This document shows positions 31,623-40,037 of a stretch of 64,000 nt of DNA, piece after piece. The notes below the pieces were generated by a model. That model searched no databases, had not been told where the DNA came from, and saw only the letters and a program-made list of their open reading frames with translations. The stretch comes from Streptomyces cacaoi. Lineage in GTDB: Bacteria > Actinomycetota > Actinomycetes > Streptomycetales > Streptomycetaceae. Each line of letters opens with the position of its first letter. Positions within the stretch are counted from its first letter, which is position 1. The translations under genes were made by a program, and so were the position numbers. The stretch lies in the NCBI RefSeq assembly GCF_006539165.1, contig NZ_BJMM01000026.1:40039-104038 (forward strand), given 5' to 3'.

Positions 31623-33539
31623 GTGGAGGGCAGAGCGCAGGGGCCCGGCAGCCCGGAGGGACCGGCCGGTCCGAGCGGCCGAGCAGGTGGCGGTGCGGCC
31701 GGCGGCACCGGCCGTCCCGGCGGTTCGGGTCGTGCCGGTGGTTCGGGTCGTCCCGGCGGTTCCGGCGGTTCGGGCAGTCCCGACGGATCCGGCGGTTCCG
31801 GTGGTCCCGGCGGATCCGGCGGAGCCGGCGGTTCCGGCCGTCCCTCCGATCCGGGTGGCCCCGGAAGCCCGGGCCGTCCGGGCGGTTCCGGCGGTCCGGG
31901 CGGCGCAGACGGAAGCGCCGACCGCGCCGGGAAGGCCGAGGGAGGCGGGAGCACCGGCGGGGGCGAGGGAGGCGGGAGCACCGGCGGGGGCGAGGGGAGC
32001 GTCGGGGCGGACGGCGGGGGCGACGGTGCGGTGGCGGCAGAGGCGGCCGCGCTGGCCACCCCCGTCGGACCGGCCGGTGCGGTCGGCCCCGCCGGGCACC
32101 ACGGCTACGACGAGACCATCGGCACGCTCCGCCGCTGGGCGGGCCGACTGCCCTACCTCATCATCGCGGTGGGGATCGCGGCGGAACTGCTCACGCCCCG
32201 CCATGTGACGGTCTCCGCTCCGTTCGCCGCCGCGCCGCTGGTCGCCGCGGCGTTCCTCTCGTTCCGGGGAACGCTCGCCGTCGGGGTGCTGACCTGCGGC
32301 TGCCTCGTCCTCGTCGTCGAGCTGCACGACACCGTGGGCGGCTACGAGGTGGGCGGCCGGACCCTGACGGTGGTGACCGTCACCCTGCTGGCCCTCGGCG
32401 TCAACTATGTGCTGCGCCGCAGCGGCGAACAGCTCGCCTCGGCGCGGGTGGTGGCCGAGGCGGTCCAGCTCGCGGTGCTGCCGGCACCGCCGTCGCACAT
32501 CGACGGGCTGGCCCTCGCGGCCCGCTACCGTGCGGCGCGCGCCGACGCCCGGATCGGCGGCGACTTCTACGCCGCCGAGGAGACCTCGCACGGCATCCGG
32601 CTGATCATCGGCGATGTGCGGGGGAAGGGGCTCGGCGCGGTGGAGGCCGTCGTCATCGTGGTCGGGGCGTTCCGGGAGGCGGCCGAGCAGGAGCCGACGC
32701 TGGCCGACGTGGCCGCGCGCCTGGACCGGGCGCTCCAGCGGGAGGGCAGGCGGCAGTTGGGCACGGCACTGTTCGAGGGCTTCACCACGGCGCTCCTCGT
32801 CGAGATCCCGGTCCCCGCACCGGTCGGCCGGGGCGAGGCGCTCACGGGGCAGGAGAGCCGGGGCGGGCACGCCGGCGAGGAGGGCAGCGGGGGCGAGGGG
32901 AGCGGTCACGGGGGAGGGGGCGAGCGGGTGGTGCGGATGGTCAACCGCGGGCATCCGGGGCCGCTGCTGCTGCACCGCGGCCGGGCGACGCTCCTGGAGG
33001 CGAGCGAGGCCGCACTGCCGCTCGGCCTGGCCGAACTGGGCGTCTGGCCCGACCGGGTGGACGAGGTCGCCTTCCCGCCCGGTGCGCACCTGCTGCTCTA
33101 CACCGACGGCCTGTCCGAGGCACGCGACGCGCACGGCGCCTTCTACGAGCCGGAGGTCCGGCTGGCGGGCCGCCGGTTCGCGGACCCGGACGAACTCCTG
33201 GACACGGTCCTCGCGGACGTCGCGGCCCACACCGCCGAGGCGAACGGCGGTCACGGACACGGCCATGGGCAGCAGGGAGGCGGGGTCGAGGCGGTCGACG
33301 CGGCGGACGACATGGCGCTGCTCGCGGTGGCGCACGCCCCCGGTGGACGACGACCACACGTCGTCGGCAACGGTCCGCCGGTCGGCCCGGCGGGCGGTGC
33401 GCCGGGTGGCCCGACAGGTGGCCCTGCGGGTGGCACGCCGGACGACGGTCCGAGGCCGGACGACGGTTCGCGGCCGGAGGACGGTTCGGGACCGGACGAT
33501 GGTCCGCGGCCGGGCGGCCCGCAGGGTGAAGGCGTGTGA
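31623..33539 (+). CDS. Membrane-anchored SpoIIE/PPM-type serine phosphatase
   Basis: Start uncertain: the in-frame GTG at 31623 is used, and GTG at 32031 is an alternative that removes a Gly/Ser/Pro-rich repeat region (residues 20-130, GGSGRPGGSGG type). The body has three or four membrane helices (AGRLPYLIIAVGIAAELL ... TVTLLALGVNYVL), then a PP2C-like SpoIIE domain: RIGGDFYAAEE and VRGKGLGAVEAV near residues 310-345, GHPGPLLLHRG and LLYTDGLSEARD further on, and DDMALLAVA at the end. The conserved Asp residues of the metal site (GGDF, DVRGKG, YTDGLSE, DDMAL) are present. Such proteins dephosphorylate anti-anti-sigma factors in Streptomyces stress and development. The last 60 residues are a DDGPRPDDG-type repeat tail. 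Confidence 0.82.
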   Translation: MEGRAQGPGSPEGPAGPSGRAGGGAAGGTGRPGGSGRAGGSGRPGGSGGSGSPDGSGGSGGPGGSGGAGGSGRPSDPGGPGSPGRPGGSGGPGGADGSADRAGKAEGGGSTGGGEGGGSTGGGEGSVGADGGGDGAVAAEAAALATPVGPAGAVGPAGHHGYDETIGTLRRWAGRLPYLIIAVGIAAELLTPRHVTVSAPFAAAPLVAAAFLSFRGTLAVGVLTCGCLVLVVELHDTVGGYEVGGRTLTVVTVTLLALGVNYVLRRSGEQLASARVVAEAVQLAVLPAPPSHIDGLALAARYRAARADARIGGDFYAAEETSHGIRLIIGDVRGKGLGAVEAVVIVVGAFREAAEQEPTLADVAARLDRALQREGRRQLGTALFEGFTTALLVEIPVPAPVGRGEALTGQESRGGHAGEEGSGGEGSGHGGGGERVVRMVNRGHPGPLLLHRGRATLLEASEAALPLGLAELGVWPDRVDEVAFPPGAHLLLYTDGLSEARDAHGAFYEPEVRLAGRRFADPDELLDTVLADVAAHTAEANGGHGHGHGQQGGGVEAVDAADDMALLAVAHAPGGRRPHVVGNGPPVGPAGGAPGGPTGGPAGGTPDDGPRPDDGSRPEDGSGPDDGPRPGGPQGEGV

Positions 33540-33782
33540 GGTGACGGCCCTTCCCCCTCCAGCGGGCGCACCCCGGGTTCGGCGGGCCTCGGCACCGAGG
33601 CCCGTCACCCTGTGCAGCGGCCGATACCAAATGGGTTGACAACCGGGCCCGTTGGGGCTTCGCACACCCGTCCGCGCCCCATGAATTCACCCGTACGGCT
33701 TGGAATCACGGCCGCGCTTCTATTAACGTCCGATAACGCAGCGCGGTTGTCACTGTCGTCACGGAAGACGGCACCGTGCGCC

Positions 33783-34012
33783 GTCGCCGAATCCCTCACG
33801 TACGGCTGTGCCGAGCACACACGGCACCACGTGCACCGAGCGCACCAGCGCACGGGTGCCGGGCACGAGCCGTACGGGGAACCGGGGAACCACCCCTTCC
33901 CGTCAGCGGTCAGGACGCGGAAGGACGGGGTGAATCGGGCCGTCTCGTACGAGGCGCCCGTAGGAGACCTTCCTGCTCCGAACCCGACAGCTAACCCGGT
34001 AGGCGAGAAGGA
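33783..34012 (+). ncRNA. ydaO-type cyclic di-AMP riboswitch
   Basis: The leader of the M23 peptidase gene carries hallmark segments of the actinobacterial ydaO class in the right order: GTCGCCGAATCCC (from 33783), GGGGAACCGGGGAACC (from 33875), GGGGTGAATCGGGCC (about 33928), GGCGCCCGTAGGAGACCTTCC, and CTCCGAACCCGACAGCTAAC followed by CCGGTAGGC just before GAAGGAAGGAAAGGAG. This class binds c-di-AMP and in Streptomyces sits in front of resuscitation-promoting-factor and other cell-wall hydrolase genes, switching them off when the ligand is high. Here the aptamer ends about 20 bases before the GTG, so control could act through the ribosome binding site or an early terminator. Confidence 0.88.
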
Positions 34013-34032
34013 AGGAAAGGAGAGCGCCAGCC

Positions 34033-35427
34033 GTGGCGTCCAGGTCGAGGAGACAGGCCCCCGAGGTCTCGTACGGCCCCTACTACGACGACGGGGCTCC
34101 CGCCCCGTACGACGCGTACGCGCCCCACGACGCCCATGGCGTGGGAGGCCCGTACGCCCCCGGCGCCAAGGACGCCTACGCCGCCGACGCGTACGGCGCA
34201 CACGCCACCGACGCGCACGCGGCCACGGGCCCGTACGGCGCCGGACCGGCCGCCGCACGCGAGGAGTTCGGCGCGGCCGTCCCCGGAACGGCACGTCCCG
34301 GCGTGCAGGCACCCGGAACGGGCGGCTCCGGCGCGGACGGTCCCCGAGTCGACGGTTCCGTGGCCGACGGTTCCGGGGTCTCCGGCTTCGGTGCCGACGG
34401 CTCCGGAACCGACGGGCCCGGCTCCGGTGAGGAGTCCTGGGAGGAGTGGAACCCCACCGAGGACTCCCTCCGCCCGGTCCGCGGCCGGCACCGCGTCGGC
34501 AAGCAGCGCTCCGGCGGGATGGCGCGCGGCGGTGCCGTGCTCGGCGTCGGAATGATCGCCGCGGTCGGCGCCGGCGGCATGGCCACGGCGCAGGACAAGG
34601 GCCCTGCCGCGATCTCCGTCCCGGACCTCGCCTCGGCCGCCGGCGCCGTCAAGGACCTCCCCGACCATCTGCCCGACGCCGAGGACCTCCCCGGCATCGG
34701 CCAACTCGTCTCCGACGACTCCGGATCCACCGACAGCGGCACACGGGTCGCGCCCTTCACCCAGGCCGGGCTCACCGAGGACGAGGCCGCCACCGGCGCC
34801 GACGCGGGCGAGGTCCTGCGCGCCCGCATCCTCGCCCAGGCCGAGCAGCAGCGCGCGGCCGACGAGGCCGAGGCGCGCGAGGAGGCACAGCGGGTCGCGG
34901 CCCGGCAGGCGGCCGAGCAGGCGGAGAAGCACGCGACCGCCGAGAAGAAGGCGGAGGCCGAACGCAAGCGGAAGATCGCCGAGGAGAAGAAGCGCAAGGC
35001 CGAGGCCGAGCGCCGCGCCCGCCTCGCCCGGATGTGGACGGCGCCGCTCGCCTCCTACCAGCTCAGCGCGGGCTTCGGCCAGGCCGGCGGCATGTGGCAG
35101 AACGACCACACCGGCCAGGACTTCGCCGCGCCCAACGGCACCCCCGTCAAGGCCGTGCACTCCGGCACCATCAAGGAGGCCGGCTGGGCGGGGTCCTACG
35201 GCTACCGGATCGTCCTGGAGCTGGACGACGGCACGGAGCTGTGGTTCTGCCATCTGTCGTCGATGACCAAGTCCGCGGGCGACAAGGTCCGTACGGGCGA
35301 TGTCATCGCCCGCGTCGGCTCCACCGGCAACTCCTCCGGGCCGCACCTCCACGTCGAGGTCCGCCCCGGCGGCGGCGACCCCGTCGACCCCCTCCCCTGG
35401 CTCCGCGCCAAGGGCATCGACGTCTGA
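34033..35427 (+). CDS. Secreted M23-family peptidoglycan endopeptidase
   Basis: A 464-residue protein with GTG start and GGAAGGAAAGGAG ribosome binding site at the end of the riboswitch. Residues 1-155 are an acidic, Tyr/Asp/Ala/Gly-rich cytoplasmic tail; residues 168-192 (GGAVLGVGMIAAVGAGGMATAQ) form an export/anchor segment. Residues 255-330 are a charged coiled coil (EQQRAADEAEAREEAQR ... EEKKRKAEAERRAR). The C-terminal LytM domain has DHTGQD and HLHVE (zinc ligands His and Asp of HxxxD, and His of HLH) with SYGYRIVLELDDG between. It should cut peptidoglycan cross-bridges outside the membrane during growth or germination. c-di-AMP control through the riboswitch fits a cell-wall or osmotic-stress role. 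Confidence 0.92.
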   Translation: MASRSRRQAPEVSYGPYYDDGAPAPYDAYAPHDAHGVGGPYAPGAKDAYAADAYGAHATDAHAATGPYGAGPAAAREEFGAAVPGTARPGVQAPGTGGSGADGPRVDGSVADGSGVSGFGADGSGTDGPGSGEESWEEWNPTEDSLRPVRGRHRVGKQRSGGMARGGAVLGVGMIAAVGAGGMATAQDKGPAAISVPDLASAAGAVKDLPDHLPDAEDLPGIGQLVSDDSGSTDSGTRVAPFTQAGLTEDEAATGADAGEVLRARILAQAEQQRAADEAEAREEAQRVAARQAAEQAEKHATAEKKAEAERKRKIAEEKKRKAEAERRARLARMWTAPLASYQLSAGFGQAGGMWQNDHTGQDFAAPNGTPVKAVHSGTIKEAGWAGSYGYRIVLELDDGTELWFCHLSSMTKSAGDKVRTGDVIARVGSTGNSSGPHLHVEVRPGGGDPVDPLPWLRAKGIDV

Positions 35428-36034
35428 CACCCCTGCCCCGCCGACCGCCGGGCCGATCGCACACTCGCGTACATCCGCACACTCGTGCGCATCCGCGATA
35501 CCCGTTTCCGGCCCGGCACCGGCCCTGCTCCGGCCCGGCTCGGGCCTCGTTCCGGCCCGGAGCTTGGGCGGGCGCCCGGCCCCGGAACCTGGACGGGCTT
35601 CCGGCGTCGGGGAAACCGGGCGTGCTGTCCGCCCCTGGCAGCGACTCACCTCCCGCCCCCGATCCGCGTCGCCGCCTCGTACACGTCCGTCGAGCCGGGC
35701 CCGCCGCACCGCGGTGGTCGTCGTCCCTTGGCGCGCACAGGAGGGGACGGGGCGGCGACGCGCGGGCGGCTTCGACGGCACCGGCCACTCCTCCGGCCGC
35801 GAACCCGGCAGCACCGCCCCGACGCGGGTTCGGGCCCGGCGAGGATTCGGCACCGGGAGGGGCGGCACCGGCGAAGGTCCGGGCCCCGGGAGGGTTCGGT
35901 ACCGGCGGTGGGGTTCGGCCCGGCCGAGAGGTGGGAGGGCGGGAAGGCGAGGGAAGGCGAGGGGAGGACGAGGGAAGGCGAGGCATCCGGAGGGCTTCCG
36001 TCCGGCACGCCACCTCGCGCGTTACCGTCAGCGC
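35428..36034. other. Intergenic region, no gene found
   Basis: 607 bases between the M23 and aldo/keto reductase genes. No frame shows consistent G/C bias at the third position. Short G-rich repeats of GGGAAGGCGA type lie at 35938-35985. A TACCGT hexamer at 36023-36028 lies six bases before the reductase ATG and may be its -10 box. Confidence 0.45.
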
Positions 36035-37042
36035 ATGGCTGACAACCCGACCCCGCAGGCCGACGCCGATGCCGGCACCGCCGTCGGCCCGGCGATGCGC
36101 CCCGACCGGACGATCGGCGCGCTCACCGTCTCGCCGCTCGCGCTCGGCGGCAACGTCTTCGGCTGGACCGCGGACCGCACCGAGTCCTTCGCCGTCCTCG
36201 ACGCCTACCGCGACAGCGGCGGCAACCACATCGACACCGCCGACGTCTACTCCGCCTGGGCCGAGGGCAACGAGGGCGGCGAGTCCGAGACCGTCATCGG
36301 CCAGTGGCTCGCCGCACGCGGTTCCGCCGTCCGGGACCAGGTCGTCATCGCCACCAAGGCCGGCGCCTTCCCGGGCCGCAGGGGCCTGGCGCCGCAGGAC
36401 ATCAGGCTCTCCCTGGAGGAGTCGCTGCGCCGGCTCGGCACCGACCACGTCGACCTCTTCTACACGCACTACGACGACGAGTCCGTCGAGGTCCCCGACT
36501 TCATGGCGACGCTGGACGAGCTGGTGCGCGAGGGCAAGGTCCGCGAACTGGGCGCCTCCAACATCTCCGCCGCCCGGCTGGAGGCGGCGCTGGCGTTCGC
36601 CGAGTCCCACGGCACCGCCCCGTACCGGGCCCTCCAGCCGCACTACAACCTCGTCTCCCGCGACACCTACGAGGGCGAACTGGAGAAGGTCGCCCGCGAC
36701 CGCGCGCTGGCCGTCCTGCCCTACTACGCCCTGGCGTCCGGCTTCCTCACCGGCAAGTACCGGCCGGGCGAGGAGGTGCCCGAGGGCGCGCGCACCGGCA
36801 AGGCGGCCCGGTACCTGGCCACCGACCGCGGTCAGCGGGTGCTCGCCGCACTGTCCTCCGTCGCCGCCGCACACCGGGTGCCGGAGGCGTCCGTCGCCCT
36901 AGCCTGGCTGCTGTCCCGGCCGACCGTCACGGCGCCCATCGCCAGCGCCCGCACCACCGACCAGCTCCCGCCCCTGACGACCGCCGCGGGACTCGCCCTC
37001 ACCGAGGACGAACTCCAGCTCCTCACCGACGCCTCGGCCTGA
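36035..37042 (+). CDS. Aldo/keto reductase
   Basis: A 335-residue (alpha/beta)8 reductase. The AKR tetrad is present: Asp in HIDTAD, Tyr in DVYSAW, Lys in IATKAG and His in FYTHYDD. NISAARL and the C-terminal IASARTTDQL segment match the NADPH phosphate-binding loops. No ribosome binding site is visible, and a TACCGT hexamer followed by six bases leads directly into the ATG, so the mRNA is probably leaderless. It would reduce aldehydes or ketones with NADPH in the cytoplasm; the physiological substrate is unknown. It is separated from the convergent PPOX-type gene by a strong hairpin. The family is well represented at this place next to M23 and PrsW genes in Streptomyces, as far as I recall. 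Confidence 0.9.
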   Translation: MADNPTPQADADAGTAVGPAMRPDRTIGALTVSPLALGGNVFGWTADRTESFAVLDAYRDSGGNHIDTADVYSAWAEGNEGGESETVIGQWLAARGSAVRDQVVIATKAGAFPGRRGLAPQDIRLSLEESLRRLGTDHVDLFYTHYDDESVEVPDFMATLDELVREGKVRELGASNISAARLEAALAFAESHGTAPYRALQPHYNLVSRDTYEGELEKVARDRALAVLPYYALASGFLTGKYRPGEEVPEGARTGKAARYLATDRGQRVLAALSSVAAAHRVPEASVALAWLLSRPTVTAPIASARTTDQLPPLTTAAGLALTEDELQLLTDASA

Positions 37043-37064
37043 CCCGGCCGGCGCCGCCCTCCCC

Positions 37065-37091
37065 GGGGGAGACGGGCCGGCCCCGTCTCCC
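37065..37091. terminator. Bidirectional hairpin between convergent genes
   Basis: GGGGAGACGGG (37065-37075) and CCCGTCTCCCC (37081-37091) form a perfect 11-base stem with a 5-base loop, between the stop codons of the aldo/keto reductase and the PPOX-type gene. Confidence 0.85.
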
Positions 37092-37099
37092 CGGGCCGG

Positions 37100-37564
37100 T
37101 CAGCCCCTCGGCGGCTGCCCGTACACCCGGGCCACGTGCAGCCGCACCACCTGCCGGCGGTCGGCGACCATCGCGGACCGGTACTTGTCCCAGTCCGGGT
37201 GCTCCCCGAGGATCGCCCGGTACACCTCGACCAGTTCGTCGACCGTCGCATCGTCCGGCTCCCGCGCGACAGGAGTCAGCTCGGCACTGCCCTCGGCCAC
37301 CGCCCACGCCCAGCCGTCATCGCTCATGACGTGGTAGCTCGCCCGCGGATCCCGCGCCAGATTCCGCGACTTGGCCCGGCTGTCCGTCACCGAGACCCGC
37401 AACACCCCCGTTTCCGGGTCATAGGTGTGGTTGACGTTCGACAACTGCGGCCGCCCGTCCCGCCGCAACGTCACCAACACCCCGAGCCTCCGCCCCGCCA
37501 ACAACCCGTGCAGCGCCCCGTCCTGCCCACCCGCACCGAACCCTCCACCAACACGCACCACCAC
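37100..37564 (-). CDS. PPOX-class F420-dependent oxidoreductase-like protein
   Basis: A 154-residue split-barrel protein of the pyridoxamine-phosphate-oxidase fold. LGVLVTLRRDGRPQLSNVNHTYD, VSVTDSRAKSRNLARDPRASYHVM and the helix VYRAILGEHPDWDKYRSAMVADRR are typical of actinobacterial F420- or flavin-binding members. It probably uses F420 or FMN in a redox step on a small molecule, but the natural substrate is unknown. The N-terminal VGGGFGAGGQ is an unusual Gly-rich start. It is transcribed towards the aldo/keto reductase and divergently from the MutT-like gene. Confidence 0.82.
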   Translation of the reverse strand: MVVRVGGGFGAGGQDGALHGLLAGRRLGVLVTLRRDGRPQLSNVNHTYDPETGVLRVSVTDSRAKSRNLARDPRASYHVMSDDGWAWAVAEGSAELTPVAREPDDATVDELVEVYRAILGEHPDWDKYRSAMVADRRQVVRLHVARVYGQPPRG

Positions 37565-37691
37565 ACCGACCTCCCACCCCCGCTACCGGACCGACACGTC
37601 CCACCACCACACCACATCGCACCCCGAGGCAGCAGGCCCCCGAGCGGGGAGCGGTCAGGGGACAGGGGAGGAGAGGGCCTAGGGTCCACCC

Positions 37692-38093
37692 ATGGAGGAC
37701 AGTCGGACGAAGCGGATCGTGGTGGCCGGAGCCGTCGTACGCGACGGGAAGCTCCTTGCCGCACGGAGGACGTCACCGAGCGCGCTGGCCGGCCGCTGGG
37801 AGCTCCCCGGCGGCAAGGTGGACCCCGGAGAATCTCCCCAGGCCGCCCTGACCCGTGAGCTGCACGAGGAACTCGGCGTGGACGTGACCGTAGGGGAGCG
37901 CCTTCCCGGCGAGGTCGAACTCGGTCAGGGGCTGGTGCTGTGCGCCTGGCTCGCACGGCTGGAGCGCGGCGAACCCCGACCGCTCCAGGACCACGACCAG
38001 GTGCGCTGGGTCGACGTACGGGAGGCCCCCAACGTCGACTGGCTGGAACAGGACAGACCCTTCGTAGCCCAGGCCGCCCGCTATCTGGACTGA
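37692..38093 (+). CDS. MutT/Nudix-type (deoxy)nucleoside triphosphate pyrophosphohydrolase
   Basis: A 133-residue compact Nudix protein with the box GGKVDPGESPQAALTRELHE followed by ELGV, and a first strand KRIVVAGAVVRDGKLLAARRT as in MutT (8-oxo-dGTP diphosphatase). AGRWELPGGK is the standard MutT phrase. It most likely clears oxidised nucleotides or dCTP analogues. A TAGGGT hexamer at 37680-37685 followed by six bases and the ATG suggests a leaderless transcript, although a GGAGGAGAGGG purine stretch also lies 12-22 bases upstream. The gene converges on the PrsW gene. Confidence 0.9.
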   Translation: MEDSRTKRIVVAGAVVRDGKLLAARRTSPSALAGRWELPGGKVDPGESPQAALTRELHEELGVDVTVGERLPGEVELGQGLVLCAWLARLERGEPRPLQDHDQVRWVDVREAPNVDWLEQDRPFVAQAARYLD

Positions 38094-38151
38094 GCTCGGT
38101 AGCGCTTCCGGCAGACATCTTGAGCCGTTGAGAGTGCTGCCGGGCCTGCCC

Positions 38152-39906
38152 TCAGCCTCCGTGCCCCGCCCCCCACTGCCGCGGTAGGTGGGGGCGGGAG
38201 AGGGCCAGGGCTGCGCTGGTGGTGGGTGGGGCTGCCAGGGGGCGGGTGGTGTGGAGGGTGTTGAGGAGGGCGTGCTCGCGGGTGGCGAAGTCGGGGGTGG
38301 TGGCGCCGTTGTCGGCGCGGGCGCGGAGGAGGGCCAGGGCGGTGGCGTCGTGCTGGTAGGCCGCGACGGTGCGGGCGGCCTGGGGGCCGTGGCTGCGGCG
38401 GGCCATCGCGCGGGCCATGGAGCGGGCGCGCATCGAGGAGAGCGACCAGGGCTCGGGCGGGCTGAACCAGCCTGCTTCGGCGTAGGCGGTCAGCGTGGTG
38501 CGGACGACGCGCAGTTCGTGCAGCCGGGACCAGATCGCCAGCCAGGTCAGCGCGCCGAACACCGGGATCATGAACAGGGCGTAGACGACGAGGAAGGTGA
38601 CGTTCGGGAAGGACGCCGAGCCGTTCCATATGGCGTGCAGCAGGATCGCGGTGAGCAGCCCGAGCAGTGGAAGCAGGCGGCGCAGTACCCGGCGCCGTCG
38701 GGGGAGGGCGGCGACCATGCCGAACGAGATGCCCGTCATCGCCGTGAACAGCGGGTGCGCGAACGGGGCGAGGACGATACGGATGAAGAAGGTGGCGGCC
38801 GTCGCCGAGTCGGACAGGCTGTCCGGGTTGAGGAGGGAGTCCTCGCCGTAGGCGGTGCCGAGGTAGAGGATGTTCTCGGTGAAGGCGAAGCCGGTCGCGG
38901 TGATACCGGCGGCGGCGATGCCGGCGACCACGCTGTCCAGGTGCCTGCGGCGGAAGAGGAACAGCAGGAGGACCGCTGCCGCCTTGGTGGTCTCCTCGAC
39001 GACGGGGGCTATGACCGTCGCGCCGAGGGTGTCCGCCTCGGTCGGTGAGTCGACGACGACGCTGCTCGCCAGCCAGTCCGTGGCGAAGCCGTTCGCGAGG
39101 AGGGCCACGAGCGTGGCCGCGCACGCGCCCCACGCGAAGGCGAAGACGTGCGCCTTCCACGGCGTCGGCAGGGCCGCGCTCAGCCAGCGGAAGGCCGCCA
39201 CGAGCAGCGGCACGGGGAAGAGGGCGAGGCCGAAGCCGACCAGCAGCCCGCGGGTGCCGGTCTGCTGGCGGACCATGCCGAGTATCACCAGCCCGCACAG
39301 CCCCAGCAGGGCGGCCAGCGCCGTCGCCCGGATTCCGCGCTGGTTGCGCTGCCACCAGGAGGGGGTCGGGTGGTGCTGTCCGATCGGGGGGTGCTGTCCG
39401 AGGTGTGTGCCGGTCGGGTGCACGGCGCCGGTCGGGTGCACTGTGCCGGCCGGGGTCCCGGCGCCGGTCGTGTTTCCGGTGCCGGTCGTGTTGACGGGGC
39501 CGGTTGTGTTGACGGTGCTTGCGGGGTCCGTGGGGCTCGGGTGTTCCGTGGGGTTGGCGGGGCCCCACGGGGCGTGGCCCGGGGCGGCGAAACCGGGGAC
39601 CTGGCCGGGGAACGGCGGTGCCGGGGCCGGGGGCGGCGTCGGGGCCGGATGCGGGGCGTGACCCGGGGGCGGTGCCTGGTGGAGGACCGGGGGGTGGTTC
39701 GGGGGCGGTGGCAGCGGCTGCGCCGGAGGGTCGGGCGTGGTGTACGGCGAGGTCGGTCGGCCTTCCGGAATGTGGTCCTCCGGTATTTCTCCGCGGGTGT
39801 CCGCCGGGGCGCCCGGCGCGGGTGCCGGACCGGGCGGGCGCCCCTCGGTCCTCGGATTCGACGGCGCGCCGGATGCGCCGGTCGCGCCGCTTGCCTCGTC
39901 ATGCAC
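38152..39906 (-). CDS. PrsW-family intramembrane metalloprotease
   Basis: 584 residues with a GTG start. Residues 1-190 are a cytoplasmic Pro/Gly/Thr-rich tail with repeats (TGPVNTTGTGNTTGAG, then VHPTGAVHPTG). Residues 195-430 hold about eight helices and the PrsW motifs: APVVEETTKAAAVLLLF (EExxK, in the place of the catalytic Glu pair), FAFTENILYL (FxxxEN) and HPLFTAMTGISFG (HxxxT/S). The C-terminal 150 residues are soluble and helical. In Bacillus PrsW cleaves the anti-sigma factor RsiW; targets in Streptomyces are not established. A TAGTGT hexamer six bases upstream of the GTG suggests a leaderless mRNA. Confidence 0.9.
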   Translation of the reverse strand: MHDEASGATGASGAPSNPRTEGRPPGPAPAPGAPADTRGEIPEDHIPEGRPTSPYTTPDPPAQPLPPPPNHPPVLHQAPPPGHAPHPAPTPPPAPAPPFPGQVPGFAAPGHAPWGPANPTEHPSPTDPASTVNTTGPVNTTGTGNTTGAGTPAGTVHPTGAVHPTGTHLGQHPPIGQHHPTPSWWQRNQRGIRATALAALLGLCGLVILGMVRQQTGTRGLLVGFGLALFPVPLLVAAFRWLSAALPTPWKAHVFAFAWGACAATLVALLANGFATDWLASSVVVDSPTEADTLGATVIAPVVEETTKAAAVLLLFLFRRRHLDSVVAGIAAAGITATGFAFTENILYLGTAYGEDSLLNPDSLSDSATAATFFIRIVLAPFAHPLFTAMTGISFGMVAALPRRRRVLRRLLPLLGLLTAILLHAIWNGSASFPNVTFLVVYALFMIPVFGALTWLAIWSRLHELRVVRTTLTAYAEAGWFSPPEPWSLSSMRARSMARAMARRSHGPQAARTVAAYQHDATALALLRARADNGATTPDFATREHALLNTLHTTRPLAAPPTTSAALALSRPHLPRQWGAGHGG

Positions 39907-39982
39907 GCATCGACACTAACGAGTGAAACGGGGGTGCGCTGGTGCCCGGAGGTTTCCTGCCGCACGGTCCGCGCCACCCCGC

Positions 39983-40029
39983 CCCGACCCGGCTCCCGGA
40001 ACTGCTCCGGAAGGGCGGGCCGGGTCGGG
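39983..40029 (-). terminator. Hairpin behind trmB
   Basis: CCCGACCCGGC (39983-39993) and GCCGGGTCGGG (40019-40029) are perfect 11-base arms; an inner CCGGA/TCCGG stem extends the structure. It lies 8 bases behind the trmB stop codon and before the PrsW promoter. Confidence 0.8.
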
Positions 40030-40037
40030 AGGGCAGC

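Noticed and set aside
29471..32059. Minus-strand open frame of 862 codons with LSRTR pentapeptide repeats
   Set aside because: The repeats come from the 15-bp tandem array, and the rest lies opposite the second acyltransferase; no coding bias on that strand.
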